NCBI RefSeq assembly: GCF_009831455.1
Contig: NZ_WOWO01000003.1
Span: 707,917-771,916, forward strand
Direction of reading: 5' to 3'
DNA from: Salinirussus salinus
Lineage (GTDB): Archaea > Halobacteriota > Halobacteria > Halobacteriales > Haloarculaceae
DNA: 64,000 nt
How positions within the stretch are numbered: the stretch's first letter is position 1; every line of letters starts with the position of its first letter. This document shows positions 8,551-17,751 of the stretch, piece after piece. Below the pieces are notes generated by a model that did no database searches, was not told the origin of the DNA, and saw only the letters and a program-made list of their open reading frames with translations. A program made the position numbers and the translations under genes.

Positions 8551-9598
8551 TAGCTCGCCGCACTAATCGTCGGACGACACGGTGAATCTGGTTCGGCGGG
8601 TTCCCGTCCCACGCTGAACTCTCTCGGACAGGTTCGACGGCCAGGATGAGTGGGATGTTCAGCCCAACAATCGACAGGGTAGCGAATTTGAAAGCTCGCT
8701 CTTCATGATTGAGTCCGCTGACCATCGCCATTCCCTCGACATCGCCATAGTACGGGACGGTTGTGATGTCGATCGCAGCTGTCACGGGCCGACGGAACGA
8801 TGCTTCGGATTCGATGACCGAGAGCAGCCGATCGGCCACTGCATCGAATCCATCGATAAGTTCCTCTGGCGAAAACTGTTTGATCGTTCTAAGATGCGTA
8901 TCGCCGTGTGGACTGCTGTCCGAGCCGTGTCGATACTGAAATCGAGCCGCTCCTTGCGGTGTCCCGCAGTTAACCATTCCCATGAACGTCTGCAATTCGA
9001 AGAACTGCGTGTCTTCGTAGGTCGTGTTCGCAGCGCGACCGGAATCAAACTCATCGAAGCCGTGATCACGAGTGAGTCGAGTCGTCCGGTAGATTTGCTT
9101 GTCGGAGAATTCACACCCAGCCGTCTCATCATCAGTGGAGGGGTCCACTTCGTCGACGATCTCTGCTTTCGGCCGGACAGCGGGAGCTGAAAACCCGCGG
9201 TCGTGAGATTGTTTAATGACGAAGTGCGAAGCAATCTGGACAAACTCCCGAACGCCGTCGTCGAAGCGTTTCCGCCACGTTCGGGACAACACGGATTCAT
9301 CGGGGATGTGTTCCAAATCGAGTGGCTCGGCGAGTTCTTGGTACCGAGCCAGCGCTCGATAGCTCTCACCTGTGGCCTCTCGGTAGATGAGGAGCCGAAC
9401 CATTCCGAGAAAGGAGTGTGGAGCAGGATGCCACTCTGGATAGCTATCGTCGAGATATTCCGTCTGGATTGAACTATCTGCAACGCTCAATAGCAGGGAG
9501 TCACCTTCTCGCAACTGTTCAGTGATTTCGATTCCTGTGTTGTAGGCGTCGGTCATCCGGCAGGCACGGTCAGAAAGCGGGTCCAGTGACTCCGCCAT
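8551..9598 (-). pseudogene. DDE transposase, 3' truncated by the IS630-type element
   Basis: About 349 residues from ATG 9598 (a TTG at 9625 is an alternative) up to ...RRLVRRA, where the IS630-type element begins. The product has the N-terminal layout of halobacterial DDE transposases, with an Asp-containing strand (AAIDITTVPYYGD) and a later FATLSIVG segment. The expected final part with the last catalytic acidic residue (DREF type) is missing, and the apparent frame runs on into IS630 sequence to 8447. I could not assign the IS family with certainty (ISH-type, IS4-like superfamily). Confidence 0.6.
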
Positions 9599-9796
9599 TA
9601 ATTCTCGATGAGATTGGTTCGACAAAAGTGGCCGCGGAAACGTCTGTTCTGTGGCGCTACCCGCGGATTTAGATACTGCTCGTCTACACGACGATCTCGG
9701 ACTACTAGAAAATCGAATGTTACTATTACTCCCACTGTTATCAATAATAGCTAATTAGACATAGAGTATTAATACCTTCATCTCGGAACTTCTGAT

Positions 9797-10174
9797 ATGA
9801 GCTATCGGAAGGTGAATTACGAGGACGTCGAACAGGTTTCAGATGCGAAACACTTCCTGAGTGAACCGCTCGGCTGTCGACAGGTCGGCGTAACCTTTTC
9901 CCGATGTCCACCAGGGTGGAACAGCGAACCACACGACCACGTCGATGACGAGCACGAGGAAGTCTACGTGTTGGTCAGTGGGACTGCCGAAGTTCGAGTT
10001 GATCAAGAATCGGTTCCTGTTGAAGAAGGAGATGCTGTCTGGATTGCGCCCGAGGCAACGAGGCAGATCAGGAACGGTGAGGACGAAAGTGCCTTCGTCC
10101 TGATTAGCGCCCCCGAATTCGATTCCTCCGGGAGTTCAGATGATGCTTGGAACCTCACTGGATTCCAGGGATAG
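9797..10174 (+). CDS. Cupin-domain protein
   Basis: 125 residues with one cupin_2 domain. The first cupin motif is complete (EPHDHVDDEHEE, supplying the His and Glu metal ligands, followed by VLVSG), and the second is weaker (GDAVWIAPEATRQI). Single-domain cupins bind a divalent metal and act as small enzymes or sensors; the substrate cannot be predicted. It is the first gene of the metal-related region, preceded by an AT-rich promoter (TATTAATA at about 9767). The next gene is on the opposite strand. Confidence 0.8.
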   Translation: MSYRKVNYEDVEQVSDAKHFLSEPLGCRQVGVTFSRCPPGWNSEPHDHVDDEHEEVYVLVSGTAEVRVDQESVPVEEGDAVWIAPEATRQIRNGEDESAFVLISAPEFDSSGSSDDAWNLTGFQG

Positions 10175-10240
10175 ATTCGGACGATAGATATCTGATACTC
10201 GGCTATCTCTACGCTTGAGGCCCTCTCCTAACGGTATCTC

Positions 10241-10651
10241 TCACCCGTTACTCCTGAATACACGAGCCAACCAGGAGGTCACCTGCTTCCGTGACGTGGT
10301 CTCCTCGTTGTCGAGCTCCCAGCTGGCAGCACTCGCAGCGTCCGCGAGAGCGAAATACTCCCAGTGCTGCTGAGGAAGGTAATCTGGACGGTCAGGAGCC
10401 TCTCCGACCAGAACGTGTCTCTCGGTCGTGACCCGGCTAGAGAGGTGCCGGAAGTTCGAGGTGGTCGGCGCTACTTGGAAGTCTCGACGAATGAGGTGCT
10501 TGGCACTAAAGGCGTGAGCGGCGCAGGAATCGATCGAGACGAGACCGACGTTCTGCGCCCATCGGCGTGCATCGACCACAACCGCCTGTGGCTCACGAAC
10601 CTGCCGAAGCGCCGCAAGCTCGAACGCGAGCGTCATGGTGTCGGTGGTCAT
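10241..10651 (-). CDS. Conserved haloarchaeal protein, paralog of the 22417 gene
   Basis: 136 residues; the core TMTLAFELAALRQVREP matches DLTLAFSLQALEKLARP at the start of the protein at 22417-22800, and both continue with a similar 100-residue alpha/beta region (ERHVLVG versus ERYVFVG, then a terminal ALADAASAASW versus SLTDAATAADW). No known catalytic motif was seen. It is the last gene of a minus-strand operon behind the FeoB-like transporter, three bases after its stop. Its paralog is the last gene of the znu operon. Repeated placement at the end of metal-uptake operons suggests a shared accessory role. Confidence 0.65.
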   Translation of the reverse strand: MTTDTMTLAFELAALRQVREPQAVVVDARRWAQNVGLVSIDSCAAHAFSAKHLIRRDFQVAPTTSNFRHLSSRVTTERHVLVGEAPDRPDYLPQQHWEYFALADAASAASWELDNEETTSRKQVTSWLARVFRSNG

Positions 10652-10654
10652 CGA

Positions 10655-12364
10655 TTAGAAGAGGACGGCACCACCCCATCCGATGAGTAGCGAGAAACCG
10701 ATGGCAGCTGCTGCCTGCCGGAGCAGCATCCGACCGGCGTACCTCGGGGAGAGCTCCTTCGCGACCGTAATCGCCGTCACCAGGCACGGAAGTAGCACCC
10801 CGGCTAGGTAGACGGCGGTCAGTACCTGTATGGGGCTCATTGCGGACAGCGTCGCACTGAGGCCATCCGACTGTAACAGGAGCAGACCGTCCTTCCGGAT
10901 CGACCCCATCACGACGACAAGTGCTGTCTTACCGGGGAGGTTGAACAGTCCCATCACTGGTCCGAGAGCCTCACCCATCACATCCAGGACTCCAAAGTAG
11001 TCCAGCAGTGATGCGACGAGGACGATCCCGGCGAAGACAGGGAGCGCCTTCAGGAAGAAACTCCGAACCACGGTTCTGGTCTCGCGCCACACAGACTGCC
11101 AGTTGGGCCACTGGAGGAACGCACGATTCTCGGTGGCGAGTGACGCCGTTCGAGCACGCTCGGGTGCAATCAGGCGCGCATAGACGAGTGTCGTAACCGT
11201 GAGAATCCCGACGTACGGGAGAACGAGCCATGGCATCTCGACGGCTGCGAACACAGCGAGCGTCGCTGGGAACTGGTACGAGCAGGCCGAGCCAAACCCA
11301 ATCGCCGAGACGGTCGTCCGCCGCGTACAGTCCGAACATCCCCGAGTGCTGGTGACCGCCGGGACGTTACAACCGAATCCCATGACCACTCGAACGAGAT
11401 CCCGGCCGGTGAGGCCCACGCGCCGAAGGTATGGGTGGAGTGACGCCGTGATTCGCGTGACGAGCCCGCTCTTCTTGTAGACGGCCATGAAGACCGCAAA
11501 GATGAGAATCGTCGGGCCAGCCCAGACGAACAGGAACGGCCCCATCGAGAGCAGGCCGTAGTCCCCACCCAACACTGCAGCGAGGGGTCCTGGAAGATCG
11601 TTGGCCCACTGGACTGCGGGTTCCAAGAGGGAACTCACTCGGGGAGAGAGTTCGGCAGCCACAGCGTTTGCGAAGTGAACTGCGACCGCGGCTGGCAACA
11701 GGAGCAAGACGATACTGACGAACGGGCCGAGAAGCGGATGTTCGATAATCGTCTCCGGCGGGTCGAGATGAATCCCTGTCTGTCGGTGAACCCGTCCCGG
11801 GAACTCGTCGGCGTCGCGGAGCGCGTTGACGAGCTGCTTGTGGTCGGTTCCGTCGATTGCAGTGCCGCCGCCGTCGGTTGCGACGCGGGAGACGTTTCGC
11901 GCGTCCACTGGAGCGAGCGGAACTCCGAGATCGTCGGCGAGCGCGTTCAGTTCACTGCGTGCTTCGGTCGGGTTCTCCACTTTGTCCCAGAACGTCACTG
12001 CGATGGCACCGACCTTTCCCTGCACCAGCGGCAGCAAATCTTCGAGATCGTCGTCGATGTTCGTCGCGCGAACGACGAGTAACACGGTCTCGGTTGCTTC
12101 GACGGCGCTGATCGCCGTTCGGGTGGTCTCGGTGTCCGTCCCGAGCAGGATACCAGGTGTGTCGACGAAGACGAACTCCTCGGACTCGTATCGCTCGATA
12201 TCGACGGTCGTTCCGCGGAAGTTCCCAGTCGTCGGCGTCGTCCCGGAGAGGCCAGCGACGAGTTCCGATTTCCCGACGCTCTCTTTCCCGACGACCACGA
12301 CGGTTTCCTTTCCGTCGTCGTCCGTCGATGGGACGTTACCTGTGAGGCCCGGTGTGTCAGTCAT
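10655..12364 (-). CDS. FeoB-like metal transporter with N-terminal GTPase domain
   Basis: 569 residues. The N-terminal G domain has G1 GKESVGKS, G3 DTPG and a G4 position reading FWDK instead of NxxD. The membrane part has FeoB gate motifs including [14 protein letters not shown] and about nine hydrophobic segments. FeoB moves Fe(II), and some relatives other divalent metals, across the cytoplasmic membrane. This one is shorter than typical FeoB (700 or more residues), and its altered G1 and G4 motifs may change nucleotide use. Its start overlaps the end of the cysteine-poor S14 gene by eight bases, so the two are co-translated. In this zinc-linked operon a zinc or mixed-metal role is as plausible as iron. 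Confidence 0.75.
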   Translation of the reverse strand: MTDTPGLTGNVPSTDDDGKETVVVVGKESVGKSELVAGLSGTTPTTGNFRGTTVDIERYESEEFVFVDTPGILLGTDTETTRTAISAVEATETVLLVVRATNIDDDLEDLLPLVQGKVGAIAVTFWDKVENPTEARSELNALADDLGVPLAPVDARNVSRVATDGGGTAIDGTDHKQLVNALRDADEFPGRVHRQTGIHLDPPETIIEHPLLGPFVSIVLLLLPAAVAVHFANAVAAELSPRVSSLLEPAVQWANDLPGPLAAVLGGDYGLLSMGPFLFVWAGPTILIFAVFMAVYKKSGLVTRITASLHPYLRRVGLTGRDLVRVVMGFGCNVPAVTSTRGCSDCTRRTTVSAIGFGSACSYQFPATLAVFAAVEMPWLVLPYVGILTVTTLVYARLIAPERARTASLATENRAFLQWPNWQSVWRETRTVVRSFFLKALPVFAGIVLVASLLDYFGVLDVMGEALGPVMGLFNLPGKTALVVVMGSIRKDGLLLLQSDGLSATLSAMSPIQVLTAVYLAGVLLPCLVTAITVAKELSPRYAGRMLLRQAAAAIGFSLLIGWGGAVLF

Positions 12365-12542
12365 ATTTTTTGAACCCCATCTTCGGAGCCAGTTCTCGAA
12401 ACGATTGCCGGCAGAGCCAGATGTCGTACTTACCGACGAGGCCCTGTTCGCGTCCCGTCATCCGGCAGACGTGTCGGTCGTCGTCTCTCGAATCGTTTGA
12501 CTGCTCGGTTCCACTGTCTTTCTGGGGAGTCTCTCGTGTCAT
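12357..12542 (-). CDS. rps14-like: Ribosomal protein S14 paralog lacking half of the zinc ligands (C-minus form)
   Basis: 61 residues from ATG 12542. The C-terminal 36 residues are unmistakable archaeal uS14: [17 protein letters not shown] and MGFKKYD. Normal haloarchaeal S14 binds zinc with two CxxC pairs; here the pairs read CRMT and CRQS, so one Cys of each is lost. In bacteria, such C-minus copies of zinc ribosomal proteins are made under zinc starvation and replace the zinc form, sparing the metal. The gene lies between a flavoprotein and a FeoB-like transporter in one operon and overlaps the latter. An upstream Met at 12557 would add five residues and overlap the flavoprotein gene. The chromosomal S14 is expected elsewhere. 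Confidence 0.85.
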   Translation of the reverse strand: MTRETPQKDSGTEQSNDSRDDDRHVCRMTGREQGLVGKYDIWLCRQSFRELAPKMGFKKYD

Positions 12543-12544
12543 GA

Positions 12545-13705
12545 TTAGCAGTCGCACATATCGGGTTCGCAGCAGGACAAATCCTCGAGAAACATGCTCT
12601 TCTCACGGTACTCGTCGAGGGGAGTGCGGTCGACGTCGAGTCTGGAGGCGATTTCGTCAGCCACGACAGCGAAGCGCTGCCTGAACTTGTAGATGAAGCA
12701 GAACTGCTGGCCGTTGTGCGTGACCTGTGGACCGGCGAGAAACAGGCCAGGACTGATGGTCGACTCGTCTTGGTCGGTCAGCCGGGGCTGGCCATTCTCG
12801 AACTCGAAGTGTTCGTCGACGAGGCCGAGTCCGCTCTCGAATCCAGTCGCGAGCACTGGCCGATTCCGTGTCCTAAACGACGCGCCGTCGGTCACGATTA
12901 CGTCGAACGTCCCCTCCTCGACGTCGACGCGCTCGACTCGGATTCCGTCTTCGAGAGCGATCGGTGCGTCGTGTTCGAGGGCTTCCCGCAGCCGCTGGCT
13001 GGTATACGGAGAGAGTACTTCGCTCGGATCTGGTCCCCGGAACTGCCACGGCCCGTCCTCGTCGACGACGAGCACTTCGTGACCCAGGTCGGCGAGTGCG
13101 AGTGCCGCGTCGATACCGCTCTCGTACCCGCCGACGATGACGATGGGGTCCTCGACACACTCGCTGGCGAACGCGCTCCAGGACTCCACTCGGGAGTTGT
13201 GGACGCAGTGGCTCGCACCGGGGAACGCATCGTCGTTTGGTTGCCCGAACTGTCCGGCCGCCCAGATGACGAACCTGCTCTGGATGACGCCAGTAGACGT
13301 GTGGAGTATGAATCCGTCGTCGTGTCGTTGTACCGATTCCACCTTGACACCGGTCCGGACGGGTAAGTCGTGAAACTCGACGACTCCCTGGAGATATTCG
13401 GCGTACTCTCCGCCGGTCGGGTGTTCACGGTCGAGTGCAAATGCGGGTGAGGTGTCAGTGGTGACAGCGTTGAGGTCGCGGCAGCCGAAGCTGTTGCTGG
13501 GAAACGATGGCGTGATGAGGCGCATTTCTTCTGGCCACTGTTGGAACGACGCCCCGACTTCGCCTCGCTCGAGGATGGCGTAGGAGTCGAGACCCAGATC
13601 CGCGAGGACGGCCCCAAGACCGACGCCTGCGGCACCTGCCCCGACAATCGCTACGTCGAGCGACTCGTGTTTACGGGCTTCTTCGAATGTCACTGTTAAC
13701 AACAT
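12545..13705 (-). CDS. FAD-dependent oxidoreductase with Cys-rich C-terminal tail
   Basis: About 386 residues from ATG 13705. An N-terminal dinucleotide-binding motif ([14 protein letters not shown]), a middle FAD/NAD segment ([10 protein letters not shown]), a second nucleotide fold ([10 protein letters not shown]) and a late ATGFESG place it with the flavin monooxygenase / pyridine nucleotide oxidoreductase group. The C-terminus ends in CCEPDMCDC, four cysteines that could bind zinc or another soft metal. It leads an operon with the C-minus S14 and FeoB-like genes and is divergent from a CobW GTPase across 52 bases. The substrate is unknown; the context suggests a role in metal limitation. 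Confidence 0.7.
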   Translation of the reverse strand: MLLTVTFEEARKHESLDVAIVGAGAAGVGLGAVLADLGLDSYAILERGEVGASFQQWPEEMRLITPSFPSNSFGCRDLNAVTTDTSPAFALDREHPTGGEYAEYLQGVVEFHDLPVRTGVKVESVQRHDDGFILHTSTGVIQSRFVIWAAGQFGQPNDDAFPGASHCVHNSRVESWSAFASECVEDPIVIVGGYESGIDAALALADLGHEVLVVDEDGPWQFRGPDPSEVLSPYTSQRLREALEHDAPIALEDGIRVERVDVEEGTFDVIVTDGASFRTRNRPVLATGFESGLGLVDEHFEFENGQPRLTDQDESTISPGLFLAGPQVTHNGQQFCFIYKFRQRFAVVADEIASRLDVDRTPLDEYREKSMFLEDLSCCEPDMCDC

Positions 13706-13757
13706 AGGGTAGTAGATAGCCAATTATAAATAATATACGCTCTAGCCTTAATAACAG
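13706..13757. promoter_or_regulatory. Divergent promoter region between flavoprotein and CobW operons
   Basis: A 52-base AT-rich gap separates two start codons. It contains an AATTATAAATAATATA stretch that can serve as a TATA element in both directions. Such a short divergent region implies coordinate control of the S14/FeoB operon and the CobW operon, probably by one metal-responsive regulator. Confidence 0.55.
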
Positions 13758-15026
13758 ATGAGTCGAGAGACTATTCCTGTCACCGTGCTGAGCGGCAACC
13801 TCGGCGCGGGCAAGACGACCGTGCTGAACAACCTCCTGAACACGCGAACCGACCTGGACGTCGCGGTCCTCGTCAACGACATGGGCGAGGTGAACGTCGA
13901 CGCCGAGCGCGTCGCCGAACACTCGGACATCTCGGAAGACGACGAGGACCTGATCGAACTGTCGAACGGCTGTATCTGCTGTGAGCTACGCGGCGACCTG
14001 CTGGACGCGCTCGCGAAGCTCGCACAAGCTCGCGAGTTCGACTACCTGGTCATCGAATCGACCGGCGTCGCCGAACCGTTGCCCGTCGCCCAGACGCTCA
14101 CCATGGGATTCGACCAGGGCGACCTCGACCCCACGGAGTTCTACGAGGAGACCGGCATCGAGGTGATGGATTACTATGACCTCGACACCACGGTCACCGT
14201 CGTCGACGCCCACCAGTTCTGGACGACGTTCGACTCGAAGGAATCGCTGATGGACGGCGACACCGAGAAGGACCTTGGAAGCCTCTTGGTCGAACAGATC
14301 GAGTTCTGCGACGTCCTCCTGTTGAACAAGTGTGACCTTGTCGACGAGGAGACGCTCGACGAGATCGAAGCGATGATCGAAGTGCTGCAACCGCGCGCGG
14401 AGATCATCCGAACCGAACACGGCGCCGTCGATCCGGAGGCAATCGTCGATACCGGTCGGTTCGATTTCGAAGCAGCGAGTCAGTCCACGGGCTGGATGCA
14501 AGAACTGCAGGAACCACACGAGTCTGCCGAGGAGGAACACGGCGTCACCTCGTTCGTTTTCGAATCTCGCCGACCGTTCCACCCCGAACGATTCGCCGAG
14601 TTGCTGGACGAGTTTCCGACGAATGTGGTCCGGTCGAAGGGCCACTTCTGGCTCGCGGGACGTGAAGATATGGCACTCGGGATAGATGCTGCTGGCCAAT
14701 CTATCCGAATTGCACCCGCGGGCGGATGGATTGCGGCGCTTCCGACTGAAGAGCGTGAGGCCTACTTCGAGGCCAATCCCCAGCTAGAGGAGGTGTGGGA
14801 CGAGGAGTGGGGTGACAGAGGAACCCGACTCGTTCTTATCGGTACCGACATGGACCACGACGCGCTCCGAACGGATCTCGATGCAGCTACACTGACCGAC
14901 GAAGAGATGGACGCCGACTGGAATGCGTTCGAAGACCGTTTCCCGACATTCGACCTCGAAGCAGCGGACGAACAGACGGAAGCGACAGATGCTGACGACC
15001 CGGAAGAAGTGGGGTTGGCTGATTGA
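13758..15026 (+). CDS. COG0523/CobW-family metal-chaperone GTPase (copy 1)
   Basis: 422 residues. G1/P-loop GNLGAGKTT (13-21), the diagnostic metal-binding CICC (72-75), a G3-like region (VIESTGVAEP) and G4 NKCD, followed by a CobW C-terminal domain with an acidic tail. COG0523 GTPases deliver zinc, cobalt, nickel or iron to target proteins; those next to Znu and C-minus ribosomal proteins are usually zinc-starvation chaperones. It lacks the long His run seen in copy 3. It heads a plus-strand operon with a small HEAT-like protein and a P-loop protein. Identity to the copy at 30417-31634 is visibly high along the whole length. Confidence 0.9.
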   Translation: MSRETIPVTVLSGNLGAGKTTVLNNLLNTRTDLDVAVLVNDMGEVNVDAERVAEHSDISEDDEDLIELSNGCICCELRGDLLDALAKLAQAREFDYLVIESTGVAEPLPVAQTLTMGFDQGDLDPTEFYEETGIEVMDYYDLDTTVTVVDAHQFWTTFDSKESLMDGDTEKDLGSLLVEQIEFCDVLLLNKCDLVDEETLDEIEAMIEVLQPRAEIIRTEHGAVDPEAIVDTGRFDFEAASQSTGWMQELQEPHESAEEEHGVTSFVFESRRPFHPERFAELLDEFPTNVVRSKGHFWLAGREDMALGIDAAGQSIRIAPAGGWIAALPTEEREAYFEANPQLEEVWDEEWGDRGTRLVLIGTDMDHDALRTDLDAATLTDEEMDADWNAFEDRFPTFDLEAADEQTEATDADDPEEVGLAD

Positions 15027-15028
15027 CC

Positions 15029-15289
15029 ATGCCGAGCAAACGAAGCCTATTCCAGCAGTCCGTCGCAAAGTCTGCCTCCCGTGAGACGCGCCGAGAGGCG
15101 GTCAGTGAGCTGAGACGGATAGGTGCCGTCGATCAACTCAGCACACTCACGCAGACCAACGGCATCGCTGGCCCCCTCCGGCGGGCGGCTGTTAGGGAAC
15201 TCAAAGAACTCCGCGCGACGGAAGCGCTCGAAACGATTTCCGAGAACACTGCGGTCGACCCCGCCATCAGAGAGCAAGCACAGCTATGA
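15029..15289 (+). CDS. Small HEAT-repeat-like helical protein
   Basis: 86 residues from ATG 15029, two bases after the CobW stop. It is made of amphipathic helices with a HEAT-like rhythm (RREAVSELRRIG, RRAAVRELKELRATEALETI), as in small scaffold proteins or phycocyanobilin-lyase-like repeats. Its end overlaps the start of the next gene (ATGA type). It may be a docking partner for the neighbouring P-loop NTPases; no direct function can be given. Confidence 0.6.
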   Translation: MPSKRSLFQQSVAKSASRETRREAVSELRRIGAVDQLSTLTQTNGIAGPLRRAAVRELKELRATEALETISENTAVDPAIREQAQL

Positions 15290-16053
15290 GTTCCGGATCG
15301 AATACCGCACCGACAGAGACTCCACTCGAGAATGATACTCGCCACGTGGATCGTCAGCGAATCGGGTTCGTTGGACCCGAAGGCGCTGGCAAAACGACCG
15401 TCGCCACGATGGTCGCGAATCGACTCTCCGAGCGGACCGACGTCGCAACCGTCGGGGAAGCCGCGACGTTTTTCGAACAGCCATCGGCCTCGCCTGAGAA
15501 CGTCGGCCCGTTGGGCGTCCACTGGACAGTCGTCGATCACTCCCCGGGAACGGATTCTCTCGAAACTGCCGGTGAGGCACTCGATACTGTCTTCCTCGTT
15601 GTGACGCCCGTGATGCTGGACTGTGTGGCTGCCTACGAGCGCGTGATAGACCAGCTCGACTCCGACGTGTTTCTCGTCGTCAATCGCTTCGAGGAGCGCT
15701 ACCGTGACAGACTCAGAGATCTCGACGGACCCGAACTCGCGGAATACTTCTACGAAGACACCACCCTCGCAGCGGCGATATCTGATGAAACGGTTCCAAA
15801 GTTAGAAGAGTGGACGACTGAGGCGATACTGTTGGAGTCGCTCCAGCCCGAACGGCTTGACATCGCCGAAGCGATGGCGGCCCTCGACCGTGGTCACCGA
15901 TCGATTGTCAATGTCGAGGTTGAGAGTGACGCATCGGCTCTAGCAGTGGCTCGATCGTTCCGCGAAAAAGGCTACGCTGCAGACTTCTTCCGGTGTAACT
16001 GCCGCTGTCACGACGGACACGTCCTCGCCCGTGCGCGACCACCTAGGACCTGA
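15286..16053 (+). CDS. P-loop NTPase with C-terminal Cys cluster
   Basis: 255 residues. P-loop GPEGAGKTT (30-38), a Walker-B-like strand (WTVVDHSPG), and the VFLVVTP and VFLVVNRFEE strands of a SIMIBI-type (MinD/CooC-like) NTPase; NRFE could be the base-recognition loop. Near the end is a dense metal-binding site, CNCRCH. CooC/HypB-type proteins in this class insert nickel or other metals into enzymes. Together with the CobW GTPase and HEAT-like partner it may form a metal-delivery set. The class is reasonably clear, the metal and target unknown. Confidence 0.6.
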   Translation: MSSGSNTAPTETPLENDTRHVDRQRIGFVGPEGAGKTTVATMVANRLSERTDVATVGEAATFFEQPSASPENVGPLGVHWTVVDHSPGTDSLETAGEALDTVFLVVTPVMLDCVAAYERVIDQLDSDVFLVVNRFEERYRDRLRDLDGPELAEYFYEDTTLAAAISDETVPKLEEWTTEAILLESLQPERLDIAEAMAALDRGHRSIVNVEVESDASALAVARSFREKGYAADFFRCNCRCHDGHVLARARPPRT

Positions 16054-16224
16054 CTCCGTTTGCCTATATCCTCTCCTCGATTTCTTTTCCTACTGCGTTG
16101 TCTGTCCAACGAACAGTCGAATCATTGGTCGAGGCCCACTCTCGATCAGACTATGCGGGCGTATTAATCTCGTGGCAATTATTAACAACTCTTATTACTA
16201 TCCGAGCTAGGATTGCTAATCACG

Positions 16225-17748
16225 ATGCAACAGACGCTTTCACGACGCCAGTTACTCGGTGGCGTCGCAGGTGGTGCCGTAGCGATGACCGCCGGTTGCC
16301 AGTCAATCGGCGCTGAAACCGGCGGCGGCTCGAAGACGGTCGCGTTGAGCCAATCCCTTACCAGTGGAGACTGGTCGATGTACGGTGGTGCGGCGCCGTA
16401 CTATTCACCGATGCACGAGACATTGACGGCCTCATCACACAACTTCTCGGAGATAGAGCCGTGGCTCGCAACGGAGTGGGAGACGGTCGATGACACGACA
16501 TGGGAGTTCAGACTTCGTGATGACGTGACGTTCCACAACGGGGAGGATTTCACTGCGGACGCCGTCGCTCAATCGCTGTCGGCGCTGCTCGCGGACCGGC
16601 CGCTCGGGTGGGCGAAGGTAACCGATGAGAGTTTTACCGCACTGGATGACCGAACGCTCCAGATCGAGACCGTCGCACGGTTCGGGGCGCTCGCCGGGAC
16701 ACTGAGCCATCCGCTGTTCGGTATCCAACATCCAAGTAGTTACGAGCGCCCTATCGGCACTGGACCGTTCGAGGCCGAAGCGGTTGACGCAGACAGCCCA
16801 CTAGAGACTGTTCGCTTCAGGGACTACTGGGGTGACGAACCGCAACTGGAAGAGCTCACTTTCGAGGGAATCTCCGATCCGACGACGCGGTCGACAAGCC
16901 TCCAATCCGGCGACATCGATGCGTCGTTCGAGATCCCTCGGCAGGACTACGAACTACTCTCTGCGAACGAGGATATCCAGGTTCGCACGAAGCGTGAGCC
17001 ACGTGCCGGATCTGCGATGGTCAACCTTTACAACTCGCCGACTGACGACGCTGACCTCCGTAGAGCGCTCAACTACGCCGTCGACCAGCAGGCCATCGTC
17101 GAGTCCATCCTGAGTGGAATCGGTGCACCGGCGAAAGGCCCGTACCCGCCGATGATTCCGTGGTCGGCACACGACGATCTCCCTGCGTACGGACCGAACT
17201 TAGAGCGTGCTCGTGAACTGGTCGAGCAATCGGCATACGACGGCGAAGACGTGGCGCTGCACGTGAGTAGCGACACACCGCATATGCAACTCATCGCGAC
17301 ACGGATGCAGGAGCGTTTCGCCGAGATCGGCGTCTCAAGTACGGTCCGCCAGTTCGGTCGCGGCTCGTTCTACACAACAGAGCAGAAAGCCAACTCGAAC
17401 CTCACACTGATCGAACTGGGATCGATCAACGGGGCCGCGGACTACCTCGTTCGTCTGCAATTCCACTCCGAAGGCGGCGATAACGCTGCACTCCACGAGT
17501 CGGAGGGGACTGGACTGTACAACCTTGGGCCGGATGTGGACGACCTCATCGAAACGGGTGACCGGGCACTGGACGAGGAGACGAAACACGAGGCCTACCG
17601 CGAGGTACAGCAGCGCGTCATGGAAGAGGGCGTACTCGTCCCGATATACTATAAGGAGTATGTGTTCGGCCAGCGTGCGAACACGACGGGCCCACAGATG
17701 CACGCCGTCCCCCACATGACTCGGTGGACGGAGTTCGCAAACGAGTAG
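16225..17748 (+). CDS. ABC transporter substrate-binding lipoprotein, peptide/nickel (Opp/Nik) family
   Basis: About 507 residues from ATG 16225. A twin-arginine signal (SRRQLLGG) and a lipobox ending GC (TAGC) predict an exported lipid-anchored protein. The rest is a family 5 solute-binding protein (LTFEGISDPTTRSTSLQSGDIDASFEI and similar landmarks). This family binds oligopeptides, nickel chelates, glutathione or opine metallophores. The following two permeases and a fused ATPase complete the importer. Flanked by CobW, thioredoxin-reductase-like and zinc-finger genes, it more likely takes up a metal chelate than nutrient peptides, but that is inference. The AT-rich upstream region carries TTATTA-type boxes. 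Confidence 0.8.
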   Translation: MQQTLSRRQLLGGVAGGAVAMTAGCQSIGAETGGGSKTVALSQSLTSGDWSMYGGAAPYYSPMHETLTASSHNFSEIEPWLATEWETVDDTTWEFRLRDDVTFHNGEDFTADAVAQSLSALLADRPLGWAKVTDESFTALDDRTLQIETVARFGALAGTLSHPLFGIQHPSSYERPIGTGPFEAEAVDADSPLETVRFRDYWGDEPQLEELTFEGISDPTTRSTSLQSGDIDASFEIPRQDYELLSANEDIQVRTKREPRAGSAMVNLYNSPTDDADLRRALNYAVDQQAIVESILSGIGAPAKGPYPPMIPWSAHDDLPAYGPNLERARELVEQSAYDGEDVALHVSSDTPHMQLIATRMQERFAEIGVSSTVRQFGRGSFYTTEQKANSNLTLIELGSINGAADYLVRLQFHSEGGDNAALHESEGTGLYNLGPDVDDLIETGDRALDEETKHEAYREVQQRVMEEGVLVPIYYKEYVFGQRANTTGPQMHAVPHMTRWTEFANE

Positions 17749-17751
17749 CGG

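Larger units (their letters stand above)
7489..8557 (-). mobile_element. IS630-type insertion sequence
   Basis: A two-frame IS630-family transposase is bounded by 22-bp imperfect inverted repeats: 7489-7510 and the reverse complement of 8536-8557 share CGAGCTATAG, then four variable bases, then CGTTAGAA (18 of 22 identical). TATAG at both ends fits the TA target preference of the family. The right end abuts a truncated DDE transposase whose reading frame is lost at about 8551, so the element inserted into, or recombined with, another IS. The left flank does not continue that transposase, implying a later deletion. Confidence 0.65.
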
